Assembly: GCA_023052935.1 (NCBI GenBank) | Contig: CM041298.1 | Coordinates: 21,376,871-21,440,870 of the forward strand | DNA: 64,000 nucleotides | Source: Piezodorus guildinii | Lineage: Eukaryota > Arthropoda > Insecta > Hemiptera > Pentatomidae | Direction: 5' to 3' | Shown: positions 42,690 through 53,280 of the stretch, piece by piece | How positions within the stretch are numbered: position 1 is the stretch's first letter | Layout of the letters: the number at the start of each line of letters is the position of its first letter | The notes under the pieces: model-generated | Database searches by the model: none | Seen by the model: only the letters and a program-made list of their open reading frames with translations | Told to the model about the DNA's origin: nothing | Made by a program: the position numbers and the translations under genes

Positions 42690-44125
42690 TATCCAACAGT
42701 GCTTTGAGCTGGTTCAAATCCTTCCTTTCCGACCGTTCACAGTATGTGGTAGTTCCAGGCCAACCTCCATCCAAGACTTTGCCTCAATCCTGTTATTAAT
42801 ATTCCTCAAGGTTCAATACTATCTCCCACCCTCTTTGCCATTTATATCAATGATCTTCCCCATCATATATATCACTTCCAATACCATATGTATGCAGATT
42901 ACATCCAAATTTACCTATCCTTCCCTCCTTCAGACCTATTACATGTGACTTCAAAACTTCAAGAAGATCTGAACGGAATTAGTTATTGGGCAGCAGCCAA
43001 CAAGCTTAAGTTAAATGCAAAGAAGACGAAAGCGATTGTAATAGGTTCCAATCCCCTCCTTAGAACCCTTCCTCCAATCCCAACACTGTTCCTGAATGAA
43101 TCCATGATCAATGAATCCAATAAAGTTTCACCAAACCGTTAAAAACCTCGGAATCATCATCGATCAAATTCTTTCCTGGAAAAACCATGTCTCCGAAATT
43201 TCTCGACGCACCATATCCACCTTAAAACCTCTAAATCACCTTCGTCACCTACTTCCACCGGAAACCCTTAGGCTTCTTGTTTGTTCCTTAAACCCCCCCA
43301 CTTTGACTACTGCTGTACGGTGTATGGGGGTGTCTCTGGAGATCTCGAAGCAAAACTTAAGCGATTATAAAACTGCTTCATTCGCTTTATCTTTGGGATA
43401 TCCAGGGACATTTCTGTTACCAGATTCTACGAAGAGTTGAAGTGGCTTTACCCTTCGTACCGTTGTAAATACTTCCTGGCAACCTTTCTCTTCCAAATTC
43501 TCCAATCCAGCCGCCGTACATATCAGATATATTTTCATTCAAATCCTCCTTTCATCCCCGCAATACTGGTTCACGGCCTTCAGACCTATATATGGCGCCT
43601 AATCGAACCGCAGCTTTCGACAGATCCTTCCTAATCCGCTCCACTTTCGTATGGAATTCCATTCCTTCACATATTCGACATTCTGATACTCTTCAAACCT
43701 TCAAATCCCGTCTATTCGATCACTTCCTCTCTATTCAATTTTCAAAGAACCCCAAATAGATTTGCCAATGCAATTTAAATTAGTTAAATAAAAACATATA
43801 GAAACGATTATTTAAATACAATATCTTACATTGTGGTGCACTTTCATATTTAACTTTATAATTTCATTAATTTTACATAAATACAGTAATTGACTATTAA
43901 TTAAAATTTTGTTTATATGCACATACGTTTCTGTTTTTATTTCGTCTAGTTTTGTTATTAATTATTATTATTAGAAGTCCCCTTTTAATTTATCACTATT
44001 GTACAAGTTTTATTTCTATTATTTTTTGTTTGTTTCATATTTGTACTCTAAGACACTAAAGTTCTTTTTGTATGTTTTGTAAAATTATTCAAAAGGGACT
44101 TGTCCCAGAATAAATAAATAATTTA
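42690..44125 (+). mobile_element. CR1/L2-like LINE, longest copy in window, 5'-truncated
   Basis: Reverse transcriptase from about motif B (QGSILSPTLFAIYINDLP near 42810) and the catalytic region (YADYIQIYLSF at 42890) through to the C-terminal domain, then a 3' UTR ending GGGACTTGTCCCAGAATAAA at 44115. It supplies the RT missing from the copies at 5063, 21062, 40365 and 61265. Confidence 0.75.
42790..43760 (+). pseudogene. CR1/L2-like reverse transcriptase fragment
   Basis: Frame 1: PQGSILSPTLFAIYINDLPH then YADYIQIYLS, where the usual YADD/FADD reads YADY, so the second catalytic Asp is lost. WAAANKLKLNAKKTKAIVIG follows. After a frameshift, VKNLGIIIDQILSWKNHVS and the thumb. A further frame holds LKWLYPSYRCKYFLATFLF. 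At least two frameshifts plus the YADY change; not functional. Confidence 0.72.
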
Positions 44126-44134
44126 TTATAATTA

Positions 44135-44270
44135 ATAATTTAAAAAAAATATATTTATTGGTATTTACAACTGTATAATAAAATATAGTTAGTACATGTG
44201 ATACAAGATAAGTTGACATGATTCATATGTAGGGATACTACCCATTGGCAGCTCCCCATATTAATAAATT
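44135..44270 (-). mobile_element. LINE-D 3' tail, minus strand
   Basis: TATTTATTGGTATTTACAAC and AGGGATACTACCCATTGGCA are the reverse complement of the LINE-D tail at 58970-59050. Confidence 0.55.
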
Positions 44271-44290
44271 TAAAAAATTAATGAATGGTG

Positions 44291-44321
<31 letters not shown>

Positions 44322-44443
44322 TCCCCTCATTGTTTACAGCGCTATGACCCTTTCACTCATATACTACATCCATACACACTTACAATAAGTTAGTTATTTT
44401 TTTGTACACTAGGAATTTCCTAGAAATAATTTATATGGCAAAA

Positions 44444-44449
<6 letters not shown>

Positions 44450-44490
<41 letters not shown>
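44450..44490. repeat. (TA)n microsatellite
   Basis: About 20 TA units; a T-run of ~29 lies nearby at 44291-44319. Confidence 0.85.
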
Positions 44491-44492
<2 letters not shown>

Positions 44493-44680
44493 AGATCAAT
44501 TTCGACTAATGCATCAACCTTTGAAAACAGGTAGACTAAACATTCCATCATCCCTATGTCTTAAGCATTAATCCGAAAATCCATTTAATTAGGATTTCCA
44601 AATATAGCTAATGGACAAATAACAAATAATAATGTAATTAGATTAATTATAAAATGATAAATAATAAATTTAAACCTTAC

Positions 44681-44734
44681 ACATAATCCTTGGCCTCTGG
44701 TTCGGGAGGAAGATTACCACAGAATCCTTCAGGT
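44681..44734 (-). CDS. Micro-exon (54 bp, phase 2-2), PEGFC unit
   Basis: On minus: acceptor TTTCAACAG ending 44735, donor GTAAGG at 44680-44675. It reads PEGFCGNLPPEPEAKDY after one completing base, ending in two bases that form Val with the exon at 38274. PEGFC repeats the opening of the exon at 35110 exactly, and both are 54 bp, so the two units appear to be duplicates. Confidence 0.65.
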
Positions 44735-44994
44735 CTGTTGAAAGAAATAATAATAAGTTATCGATTAATTATGTATTTAGTTGTATATTACACTTAAAGG
44801 CTAGATAATCTGAAAGTTTTAACAATAATACTTTGACAATTAATAATATTTCTGTTATGTATTGTTATGATGGTTTGATTTCATAACTTTACTTCTCAGA
44901 TTTTGCCATCATGACTGCCCTGAAATCTCGACATGGATAGATTTAGCCAATATCATTAATGCCACGATTGATGCAGTGTTAGGATATTACTATA

Positions 44995-45030
44995 TTGGGT
45001 TGTAACAAAAGGAATGTCGGTTTTTTTTTT
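44995..45030 (+). mobile_element. Mariner terminal fragment
   Basis: TATTGGGTTGTAACAAAAGG then AATGTCGGTTTTT resembles a mariner terminal inverted repeat with its TA. It is cut off by the SINE-A at 45045; no partner end. Confidence 0.35.
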
Positions 45031-45044
45031 AAATCTTGATGTAT

Positions 45045-45365
45045 GTTGTTTAACGTCCCTTAATGCTACTGTGACTAATCAGACGATACTACAGTGCGAG
45101 TCCTAAATTTTGCATATCCAGGTTTTATTAGGATAGGGATCTTTAACGAGTACCTGACATCGCACAGGCTCGGGACCTCCTTTTTACGTCTTCCGAAGGA
45201 CGGCATAACTAAGAATTTTTTACATCCATTAAAAAATTCTATTACCACCTGCTCGTTTGAACCCGCGACCTTTGGCATAGAAGGCTGTTATGCTAGCAAC
45301 TACGCTATGGGTGACCCCCCTTTTTGCCATTATTATCTGTCGATTGGGGAGAAGGATATTATGAC
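45045..45365 (-). mobile_element. SINE-A on minus with a 5' extension shared with 41400
   Basis: The SINE spans about 45045-45317 on minus (box B region GGTTCAAACGAGC). Beyond its head, CCTTCTCCCCAATCGACAGA and TAATAATGGCAAAAAGGGGG continue to 45353, identical to the flank left of the plus-strand copy at 41438. Confidence 0.75.
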
Positions 45366-45611
45366 ATAAAAAATATTTGTCTACCCTCACTAGAACCAGA
45401 GATATTAAATACGATGTATTTTTCGCGAGCAATGTTCCGAATTGTTTACGCATCCTTTGGGGAACTTTGGCCCCTAATATTTTGCAGAATTTTTTTTCTC
45501 TTTATATCTTTATTTACAGAAGATGTCTGACAATCAGCAAATGTGCTGGACAAAATAAGATTAGACATGATAGGCATGAAGAAGGAAAATGTCCGTTAAG
45601 TTTAATGTGAA

Positions 45612-45850
45612 ATCAAGAATAGAGTGTTCGTATATGTTGGTCAACTGTTGGTTGCTGTAAGTCCGTATGTAGGGTTCTGTTGTTTACGTACCAAGGAGCT
45701 GTCGTTATGAGTCTTAAAATTTTGGATTGAAATGATTGCAGTTTTTGTATGTGAGTCTTTTTTGCTGAACCAAAAATCTGTGAAGCGTAAGTCCATATTG
45801 GCTTAAGAAGGTATGAATTTAATGACTTAATGTCTATTTTTATCTAAAAA
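45612..45850 (-). mobile_element. Jockey-type LINE fragment
   Basis: On minus: LKPIWTYASQIFGSAKK, then IQKLQSFQSKILRLITTAPW and YVNNRTLHTDLQ. It is the Jockey RT thumb of a family distinct from LINE-J. Confidence 0.62.
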
Positions 45851-45974
45851 ATTCCATCAAAATCGGTAAGACATTTGGGATCTTTTCCTTGTAAGTGATA
45901 ATTTAATTAAATGACTTATAAATTAAATTTAATACTTCATCAAAGTTAATTATCCCAAAGTCTAATTTACTTAC

Positions 45975-46031
45975 CGGTTCGGTCTCCCAATTTTCTTAGG
46001 TGTTTCAGGTTCTGTTTTGCTCGAATGTGGT
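45975..46031 (-). CDS. Micro-exon (57 bp, phase 2-2), Lys/Pro-rich unit
   Basis: On minus: acceptor TTTCACAG ending 46032, donor GTAAGT at 45974-45969, both near-consensus. Reads PHSSKTEPETPKKIGRPN after one base, ending with two bases forming Arg with the next exon. It lacks the Cys of the PEGFC units. The KKIGRPN stretch resembles an AT-hook-like basic patch (GRP), but a single one proves nothing. Confidence 0.6.
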
Positions 46032-46039
46032 CTGTGAAA

Positions 46040-46790
46040 CAAACGAAGAACAATTGTTTAAAAATCTCCTCTAATATATCTTAAAGATAATTTTCATCTT
46101 TTCCATTTTAAGATTGCAACTTGTAACAAGACGTTTACATTTAACGAATTTGATATCTGGACCAAACCATTCGACATCGTCCAGACTATGCCGGTTTATT
46201 TTCATGATTTTTTTACCAGATATTCTCTGGTATTTTAATACCAGATATTTCTTCCTTTAATATATGATCCTGGATAAAATATTTTTCTGGCTAAAACTTT
46301 AAGTGTTACAGTAATTTTAAATCAGCTTTGCGGCTGGGGATATCTCATACAATCTAGCAGTTATTGTTAATTAGGGCTTTAAGGCATGAAACATCAAAGC
46401 TCATCAACGCCTATACGAACGCACACATGATTGTTGGACTTTTAGAAGAAGGAGGAAATAAATAAATAAATAATATTAATTATAAATAAACTGTATAAAT
46501 AGAGAAATCAATTAAGTATGAATGACAAAATTAATTTATAAAGATAAGTGTAAAGTTAATTAAGAATAAAAAAATAAAGTTGTAACAAAAAAAAAAAAAT
46601 CTGTTTTTGGAATAAAGTTTCAATGATAAAGATAGTAAAGTTTATAATTTAGGTAGTAAGGAGTGTTTCCGAAAAAAATTAAAGATTAATTTAATTAAAT
46701 CCTCATTATTTCCCAGAACATTCGATGTATCTGGAATGAGTCCCATTCAGTAAAGGTGCGAAGTATAATAAGGGCATTCTTGATTGATAT
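46040..46790. other. No gene seen
   Basis: Intronic AT-rich DNA; no repeat border recognised. Confidence 0.4.
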
Positions 46791-46792
46791 GA

Positions 46793-47345
46793 TTAATTGA
46801 GAGGGCTCAATGTTGGCACAGGGGTACAGGCTCGCGAGCGAAAAGGTAGGGATGTGTCAGTCGGGTGTGTCCTATCCGCAGTCTGGTCAATGCAACTTCC
46901 TCCCTGCTGCTGCCACGACTTGATGTGGACCAGGACTTTACAGTTTTTTTTAATAAGCTTTAACTTACTCGCCGGACTCTCGTCCCACATTGCCTGCCAG
47001 TTGTCCGCTACTTGTACCTTGAGTGGTCGACTAAGCTCAGACGGGGTGTTCCTCGCCCTGGTAGAGTGAGTGCTTGTTTTGCTGCTTTGTCCGCAAGTTC
47101 ATTACCATCCCAACGTGGGTTGGGACCCATATGAAGCTTACCAACTTATAATAATTGTTAATAACTTATACTATACTAACTAACCCAGATCTTTCAACAT
47201 ATTGATATAAGAGTGAGTGCGAGATATTATTGGGTGTATGGGGTACATTTGTTGTAAACCTTTAAGTGTGCTTAATGAGTCTGTTAGTACGATGATTTGG
47301 TCATTAGTCACTGTCATCACACAATCTTGTAATTTTGTAGTTATC
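46793..47345 (-). pseudogene. LINE RNase H fragment
   Basis: On minus: VTNDQIIVLTDSLSTLKGLQ near 47300 (second catalytic Asp in TDS), IISRTHSYINML, then NELADKAAKQALTLPG near 47100 (last catalytic Asp region), followed by a tail. Order and motifs fit the RNase H domain of Jockey/I-type LINEs. A frame change separates the two motifs. The RT is not adjacent, so this is an isolated remnant. Confidence 0.65.
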
Positions 47346-47920
47346 AAATCAATTTGTCATCACAGCCATTACCTATATGGTAAAGAAAGTGGTTAAATAA
47401 ATTCTGGAAAATTAATACAAAGGAGAGCCTTTGATTTTTGGTTTATTATTTTAAATAATGAACCTTTGTAATCGAACAAAACAAATATAAAAAATTACCC
47501 CCTTTAAAATTTGAGGGCAAATGTTTTAATATAAGTAGAACCCGAAAGACGACAGAAAAGATAAAAAAACTATTTCGCTTTGTTTTATGAAAACGATTTA
47601 ATTCGATGACTTTAATATTGTTATTGATTTCTTTTTGTATAATATTTTTATTGATTTGTTTTTGTATAATATTTTTATTGATTTTATTTTGTATATTGTA
47701 TTATTATTTTATTGTATTGTATTAGTATTGTATTATTATTATTATTATATAAATTTATTGTTTTGTATATATCGTGTGAATGTAGTATGAATGTTGTACT
47801 TTATTTGTGCTAATTGGGCTGATTGTAATATTACTTAATTAAGAACTGTTTCTCTCTTAAAAAAAAAAAAAAAAAATTCAATGACTTAGATATTTTCGAA
47901 GTGGAATCAGTTTCCACTTT
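47346..47920. other. No gene seen
   Basis: Contains a T/A-rich degenerate (ATTTTTATTGATTT)n run at 47620-47700 and an A-run at 47859-47876. Confidence 0.45.
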
Positions 47921-47924
47921 CCTA

Positions 47925-47985
47925 CAATACACCCTGATGATGACCCACCATGGGGGTCGAAAAGTTGGCAAAAAATAAATGGTTG
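47925..47985 (+). ncRNA. Hammerhead-ribozyme-like motif, best copy
   Basis: CTGATGA at 47934-47940, then a hairpin with GACCC (47942-47946) paired to GGGTC (47954-47958), then GAAA at 47959-47962 and AGTTGGC. CUGAUGA, stem II and GAAA are the conserved hammerhead core. The cleavage-site strand and stems I/III cannot be settled by eye. Type I hammerheads are known in Penelope-like and related retroelements, so this may mark such an element's remnant. Confidence 0.42.
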
Positions 47986-48154
47986 AAACTACTCGATTGT
48001 TTCATTCATCGACCGCCACCCGGACTAATTCCTTCTAGTAATTCTCAATGGTCAACTAATTATATCCAATATGATAATATCAATTACATAACATAAATAA
48101 ATAATAAACTCACATTTTTTAAAAATAAAAAATTGTGGTTTTTATTGAACTTAC

Positions 48155-48226
48155 GGTGTCGCACTACAGGAAGACTTGGGTACCTCAGGATCTTTAGGAA
48201 CTTCTTTATGCAGACATGAATCGGGG
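48155..48226 (-). CDS. Micro-exon (72 bp, phase 2-2), first in the recognised array
   Basis: On minus: acceptor TTTTCGCAG ending 48227, donor GTAAGT at 48154-48149. Reads PDSCLHKEVPKDPEVPKSSC, then SAT and two bases that form Pro with the next exon. P-D-S-C corresponds to P-E-G-F-C of the later units. It begins with one completing base, so at least one more coding exon lies upstream; candidates at 56140 and 63723 are unproven. Confidence 0.62.
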
Positions 48227-48589
48227 CTGCGAAAATAATAAAACGAATTACAATCAATTTAGTTTCGTTGGAAAATTTCTTATAAATATATCTTTGAGAA
48301 TAGTTTATTCTCGGTTGTTTCTTAAAAAAAAAAAAAATGTAAGCGCGCGTAAAACATTCAGTCGTGTAGCCAGGAAAGTATGTAATCCTCCATTGGGGCA
48401 TGTTAGGAAGAAGAAACATCACGATAAAGTAAAATAAGGCATGAGAATGAAAGGTATGGATAAAGGCTAGAAGAATGTGTGTTTATACTTCTAAATTTTA
48501 AAAATAACATCTATCGTACAGTATCCTTAATGACACTCCTCTTGTCCCCGTTGAACAGATCCGAATGTAGGATTCCCCCTTGACAAAGG

Positions 48590-48890
48590 TCTTACTTGGA
48601 ACACTTATAGAAGAATAGGACGACAAGAAACTGCTCGACGTTTTCGGCTACTTCATCACTTACTAAACAAACGTTCTAATCGTCTACTTAACTACAAAAG
48701 GCACATCTATATACACTATCATACCGCCGATATGGACTTATGGAGTAGAGCTCTATGAAATTATAGAATCCTTCCCGTATCCAACCTATCCAATAGAAAA
48801 ATCCTAGGTAAAATCCTCAATCCTACTTTGTAACGAATATACTGGTCAATAAAGACCTTAATGTTCCATATATTGCTTATTTGGCCGAAC
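48590..48890 (+). mobile_element. LINE-D (Jockey-like) RT fragment
   Basis: Reads LTWNTYRRIGRQETARRFRL, then LLNKRSNRLLNYKRHIY in one frame, corresponding to the RT thumb (compare LINE-J). Ends with the family string AATAAAGACCTTAATGTTCC. Confidence 0.55.
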
Positions 48891-49156
48891 CAGTGCTATG
48901 TATCGAGAATACTGGGAGGAATAGAAATGATTTATTAATTCTTAGAAGGCCTATGCAAAAAACTGCACCCCTCCACTGCTTGGGAGAGATAGCCATTTAC
49001 CTGAAAGGAGTTTTAGCCCGGATAGTAAAGGAATCGGAAATCCTGCCACGGACGGAGGAAGTTGGGGGTCAAGCCAGGGAACAATTATGCAGATATGTCC
49101 AAAGGTACCTTTATGTTATATTATGTGAAAAATGGGAAACTCAGTATTCTCGATAA
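48881..49156 (+). CDS. Unassigned ORF of 91 codons
   Basis: ATG at 48881; composition is balanced for this window (GEIAIYLKGVLARIVKESEI, then LPRTEEVGGQAREQLCRYVQ). It starts within the LINE-D end and is followed by an AATAAA-like string at 49231. I recognise no family. It could be a read-through from the LINE, a captured host fragment or chance. Confidence 0.25.
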   Translation: MAEPVLCIENTGRNRNDLLILRRPMQKTAPLHCLGEIAIYLKGVLARIVKESEILPRTEEVGGQAREQLCRYVQRYLYVILCEKWETQYSR

Positions 49157-49309
49157 TATCAATGCCTCACTGTATTATGTTTTATTTGTAGTAATAATGT
49201 ATTTTCATGTGTAATGATATGTGTTATTTAATAAATGTATTTTAAGATATAATCATTTTATTACCCACTATGCCACCGAAACATAGTACCAGATACTATT
49301 ATTTTCATG

Positions 49310-49515
49310 AAAAACTACATTCCTACTCTAATCTACAAGTTTCTATCCTTTCTTCCTCTTCAATTCCTGATACTCCTCCGAGGCTACAAAAAAGAAGATG
49401 CCCCAAAACCAGCTTGTTTAGATTATTTTTAAAGTGCTTCTAATGGGAAGCTTCTCTACGAGTGGTATCATGATTTTCATATGTTTACTCATATATATAC
49501 TTTATACAGTTGTAA
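49310..49515 (+). mobile_element. LINE-D 3' end
   Basis: ATTCCTGATACTCCTCCGAG, GAAGATGCCCC and AATGGGAAGCTTCTCTACGA match 31262-31460 in order. Confidence 0.55.
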
Positions 49516-49639
49516 ATATAATATTTTTTTATTTTAATAATAAATATTTTTTTAATTATTGTAAATTACAAAACGAAAGATCATACTAATATATCACTTT
49601 ATTGAAGTTTTTTTAAAGCTTTCGGCATCCCAAGCGAAA

Positions 49640-49990
49640 TTTATTTAAAATTGTAAAGTATTCAATCCTTACAATCCAAAATCCCTCCAAAAATCCTTTA
49701 AACTTCTTATTCTGTCACGAATAAACTTATCCATAAATACCTCAATGTTCGATATATTGCTGTTTGGCCCGAACTAGGTATCAATCCTATCATGACCAAC
49801 TCCACTCCCTCTCTAACCCACTAGTTTCAATCCATTGATTCCTCTTCCATTTCTAACAATCCTCCGAGACGTCTGAAAAGAAGATGGCTTCGACACCTAC
49901 TGGAGTGCTGCCAATCGGCCGGTTTTTCTCATGTATTTTATCTCACCGCTTATTTACTTGATGCATTAACCAAATTAAACGAATTGAAAG
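49640..49990 (+). mobile_element. LINE-D, second 3' end
   Basis: Another copy: AACTTATCCATAAATACCTC, CGAACTAGGTATCAATCC, AACAATCCTCCGAGACGTCT and TTACTTGATGCATTAACCAA. Confidence 0.58.
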
Positions 49991-50159
49991 GACCCCACTA
50001 TATCAGTATGCTAAGGGTACCCTGAAAAATGAATATGGCGCTTGTGGCACCGAAAGCTTCAAAAATAACTCAATAAAGATATACATTAATATGGACTGTA
50101 TTTGTGTAATTTACCTTTCTTAATGTATTAAACAGCAGTATATTTATCGCAAAATAAAT

Positions 50160-50770
50160 TTTTCCAATTTATATCTTTTTACTAGACAAAATACTGACGT
50201 GGAACCCACATACAAGACTTGAAAGAAAAGAATTCAACCGCAGATTCGGCCAGTTATAAAGACTAATAAACAGAAAATCTCATCTTACAGTTGACAACCA
50301 ATTACTAATATACAAGACAATACTGAAACCTACATGGACCTACGGACTTGAACTGTGGGGGACAGCTAAATATTTTAACATCAAACGCTTTCAATCCAAA
50401 GTCCTCAGAACAATAGTTAATGCTCCTTGTTATGTTTCCAACTGTACCTCACACCACGACCTTAATGTTCCATTTATTCTGGACCTGGTACCATCCAAAT
50501 TTCATTAGAACCTTATTCATCATCCTAACCCTGTAGCACAATCCCTATCCAGCACCACCCATCCCTACAACCCTCCACGAATATTGAAACGGCAGTGGTC
50601 ATGAAACGTTTTGTGAAAATTTATACTGGAGTTCTAACACATGAGACTCACCTCTCATGTACTGTATGTGTGTGGCTATTGCGCTCTAGCTCAGCCTCCA
50701 CTGGCTCATACCAGTGACGCGGCTAAGAGAGAGGCGCTGGGACTACGATTCATCGCTCACTACAATTTAT
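50160..50770 (+). mobile_element. LINE-J (Jockey clade), plus strand, 5'-truncated
   Basis: RT thumb LTVDNQLLIYKTILKPTWTY, GLELWGTAKYFNIK, FQSKVLRTIVNAPCYVSN and HPYNPPRILKRQWS with two stops, then the LINE-J 3' UTR block around 50690-50740. Confidence 0.75.
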
Positions 50771-51224
50771 CGCTTTGGGATCATCACTTCATATGAGAAG
50801 AAAACATGTCTATAAGTTTACAGACTTTATATTGACTTGTACGACTTCTTTTGTTTCAAACTAGCTTTTCTAAAATCACGCCATTTCCAAAGGTAATACT
50901 TACTACTAATATATCTGGAAAGTATTCCTTGAAATTTTTTCATCTAAACAAAAAAGGTATATGCAATTTATTGTAAATATAAACCTTCAGGAAATAATGT
51001 CATAAATGAAAACCGTATCAAAATCCTTCGAGTGGTGTCAAAAAAACAATATAGAGATCAACTTTTTAAAATACTTTTTAAAATTTCAATTAAGTTACCA
51101 TGGGAGTACTATTTATTTTATAGTGAAACATCTGTTTTAATAAAATTACCTATAATTAGGAATAATTAAAAACAATATCACTTTAAGCATTAATAACAAT
51201 TTTGTATTCCTTCTTCTTCTTCTT
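50771..51224. other. No gene seen
   Basis: AT-rich spacer. Confidence 0.4.
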
Positions 51225-51512
51225 CCAGTGGCGCGACAGGCCGTGTAGGCCCTGGGCCTCGTGGTGTAAACTCCTGGGTGTTTACACTCACGTTTCACGA
51301 TGCAATTTTTTTTTTGTGTAGGGTCATCACTCCCTACGGCTAACTTTGTGAGTGGCCACCCTTTGGCTGACGGGTCTCACATACCCGGGGGAGAGGCTGT
51401 GAGTGAATCCCCATTTTTTACATCCTTATAAAAGCCCCGCCGGGACTGGGATTCGAACTCAGAACCTGTCGAATGAGAGACTAGCGCGCTAGCCACTCAG
51501 CCACGGGCTTCC
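51225..51512 (-). mobile_element. SINE-B, minus strand, well preserved
   Basis: GTGGCGCGACAGGCCGTGTA at the 3' side through GGGATTCGAACTCAG (box B complement) to GCGCTAGCCACTCAGCCACG at the head. The CTT repeat at 51206-51224 borders the 3' end. Confidence 0.8.
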
Positions 51513-52084
51513 CCCAAATTTTGTATTTACTATAAGTTATTACGGTATGATACGTAATATTTTTCCTAAAATCTTGAGTACTTTTTGAAATAATGTAACC
51601 TGTACGGTACGGTACGGTACGTTAGCAACACTGAATCACCATTACCTCCCTCACACAACATATGTTACTAACTTTAAGGGCTTAACAACTTTTTTTATTC
51701 TATTTATTGTCCCTATTAACTTGTACGAGTTATTTTATGGCATCTTATCTTTTCTAAAACCATGTGATTCCCAACGGTATATTATACGTCTACATCACTA
51801 CTTAAAATTCAGGAATATTTTTTCGATTACTTAATTATAGAATATTTAATTTTCCCTTAAAAGAAAAAAAAAACACTTTAATGTATTTAGTTGTAAACCA
51901 TCAAGATAGAATGCACTGAATTATATTGACAACTGTTTCAAAGTTCAATAGGGATTAGCGGGAACCAAAAATTGCGATATCATTTTATGTATAGGTATAA
52001 ATGAATAAAGAATATAGATAGAAAAAAAAATATTAGATTTCGCTCAAAACTTAATATCTTAAGATGGACATTTTTATTTTTTTA
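51513..52084. other. No gene seen; (TACGG)n at 51603-51622
   Basis: A four-unit TACGG/CGGTA repeat; otherwise AT-rich. Confidence 0.5.
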
Positions 52085-52290
52085 AATTATATATATAAAT
52101 AAAAATAAATGATTTACCATTCAGATTTCATCCTGAGATTTTCTCAAATATCACTTTTTGTTAAAAATCCTAATTATTTGTCATGGTTCGAAAAATTTTG
52201 AATACTAGCTAACCTCAATATCAACGGAAAGCATATGACCTATGTTCAATACGGCTGTAACACATGTGAACATATGTGCGGTAGGTTACT
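52085..52290 (+). repeat. Repeat Z copy 2
   Basis: TCATCCTGAGATTTTCTC, TTTGAATACTAGCTAACCTC and CTGTAACACATGTGAACATA align in order with 41820-42000. Confidence 0.42.
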
Positions 52291-53280
52291 TGCATGTTAT
52301 CAGGATTCTACAGAAAAAAGTTATGTTTTCATTTCTATGGAAATTTAACTTAAACATTTTACTTTCTTCTGAGTGAAAATAACCAAGTCTCACCATATGG
52401 TCTGTGTATTTATGTAGAAAGTCCCCCAAAAAAGAAGTATTCAAAACCGAATATTTTTAAAAATTTAATGCATGCAGATGTCAGCAATTATTTACAATTA
52501 ATTTTATAATTTTCTCGATATGGCCTCTAATGTATTTTGAATGTAATGTGAACGGCACAATTTGATAGTCTTTAATATCAAGTGGTTTTCATTCTCATAA
52601 ATATATTCTAAGAAGGGTATACACAACTTTAAAATATCTTTAACCATATCATCTTAATAATTATAATAATAATAAGCATTAAATAATGAACTATATAGAA
52701 TACAAAGTTCTTGGTAAAAACACATGTACGAAAATAAAAATAATAATTCATATGAAAAAATATCCTGTAATATCAGCTGGCATGTATTTTCATTAAAAGG
52801 GTCTGAAAATCGGTAGCATCAGTATTATTCAAAATGTATTTCTTTAAAGTATCTATAAAAAATAAAAAAAATAAATTAAATGGTGCATAAATGAACAAGG
52901 CTATTGCTTTGAGGGAAAAAAAAAACCCCTGAAAATTATTAAATAACTATATTTTCAAATAACTATATTTAAGTAGAATTGTTTTTATAGCTGTTTTTAG
53001 GCAATTAGATAACATGAAAAGCAATAAATTGTTTTAAGTAAAATGTCATATCACCAATGCTAATTTCATATCTCTGTTAGTTCTGAACCAATTTCAATGA
53101 TTCTTTTTAAACCAGATATTTATTTATGAATTCTGTTCTACGTATCATAAAACGTAAGCAATCAAATATTGAGGGGAGAGGGCTTCTTCTTTTTTTTTTT
53201 TGGTCGATTACAATTGTCATTATTTTTGAAAATAATAAACCAAAATTAACTCATATAAAAGTCGTAATTGATTGACGAGA
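52291..53280. other. No gene seen; repeat Y-like start near 53085
   Basis: ATCTCTGTTAGTTCTGAACC and ATGATTCTTTTTAAACCAGA at 53085 resemble the opening of repeat Y at 36335. The remainder is AT-rich without motifs. Confidence 0.4.

Larger units (their letters stand above)
10490..48226 (-). other. Mic10: Gene model: MIC10-like gene with micro-exon array (5' partial)
   Basis: Minus-strand model: exons 48226-48155, 46031-45975, 44734-44681, 38274-38194, 35163-35110, 30429-30323, 29196-29149, 18974-18880 and a stop-bearing 3' exon from 10635. Exon lengths are 72, 57, 54, 81, 54, 107, 48 and 95; their sum (568) is one completing base plus 189 whole codons. All five micro-exons start after one base of a codon and end two bases into one, so any could be skipped or duplicated without a frame change. 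The last three code for the MIC10 core, a small two-pass protein of the mitochondrial inner membrane that bends cristae junctions within the MICOS complex. Introns of 1-10 kb are filled with transposons. Whether micro-exons and core share one transcript is inferred from strand, order and matching phase. Confidence 0.65.

Noticed and set aside
45075..45610. Several overlapping frames of 65-91 codons on both strands
   Set aside because: They lie in SINE-A and its flank, appear on both strands and have no motifs.
48084..48437. 112-codon minus frame and 73-codon plus frame over the micro-exon at 48155
   Set aside because: The splice borders and the phase of the other exons support a different frame; these are chance open frames.
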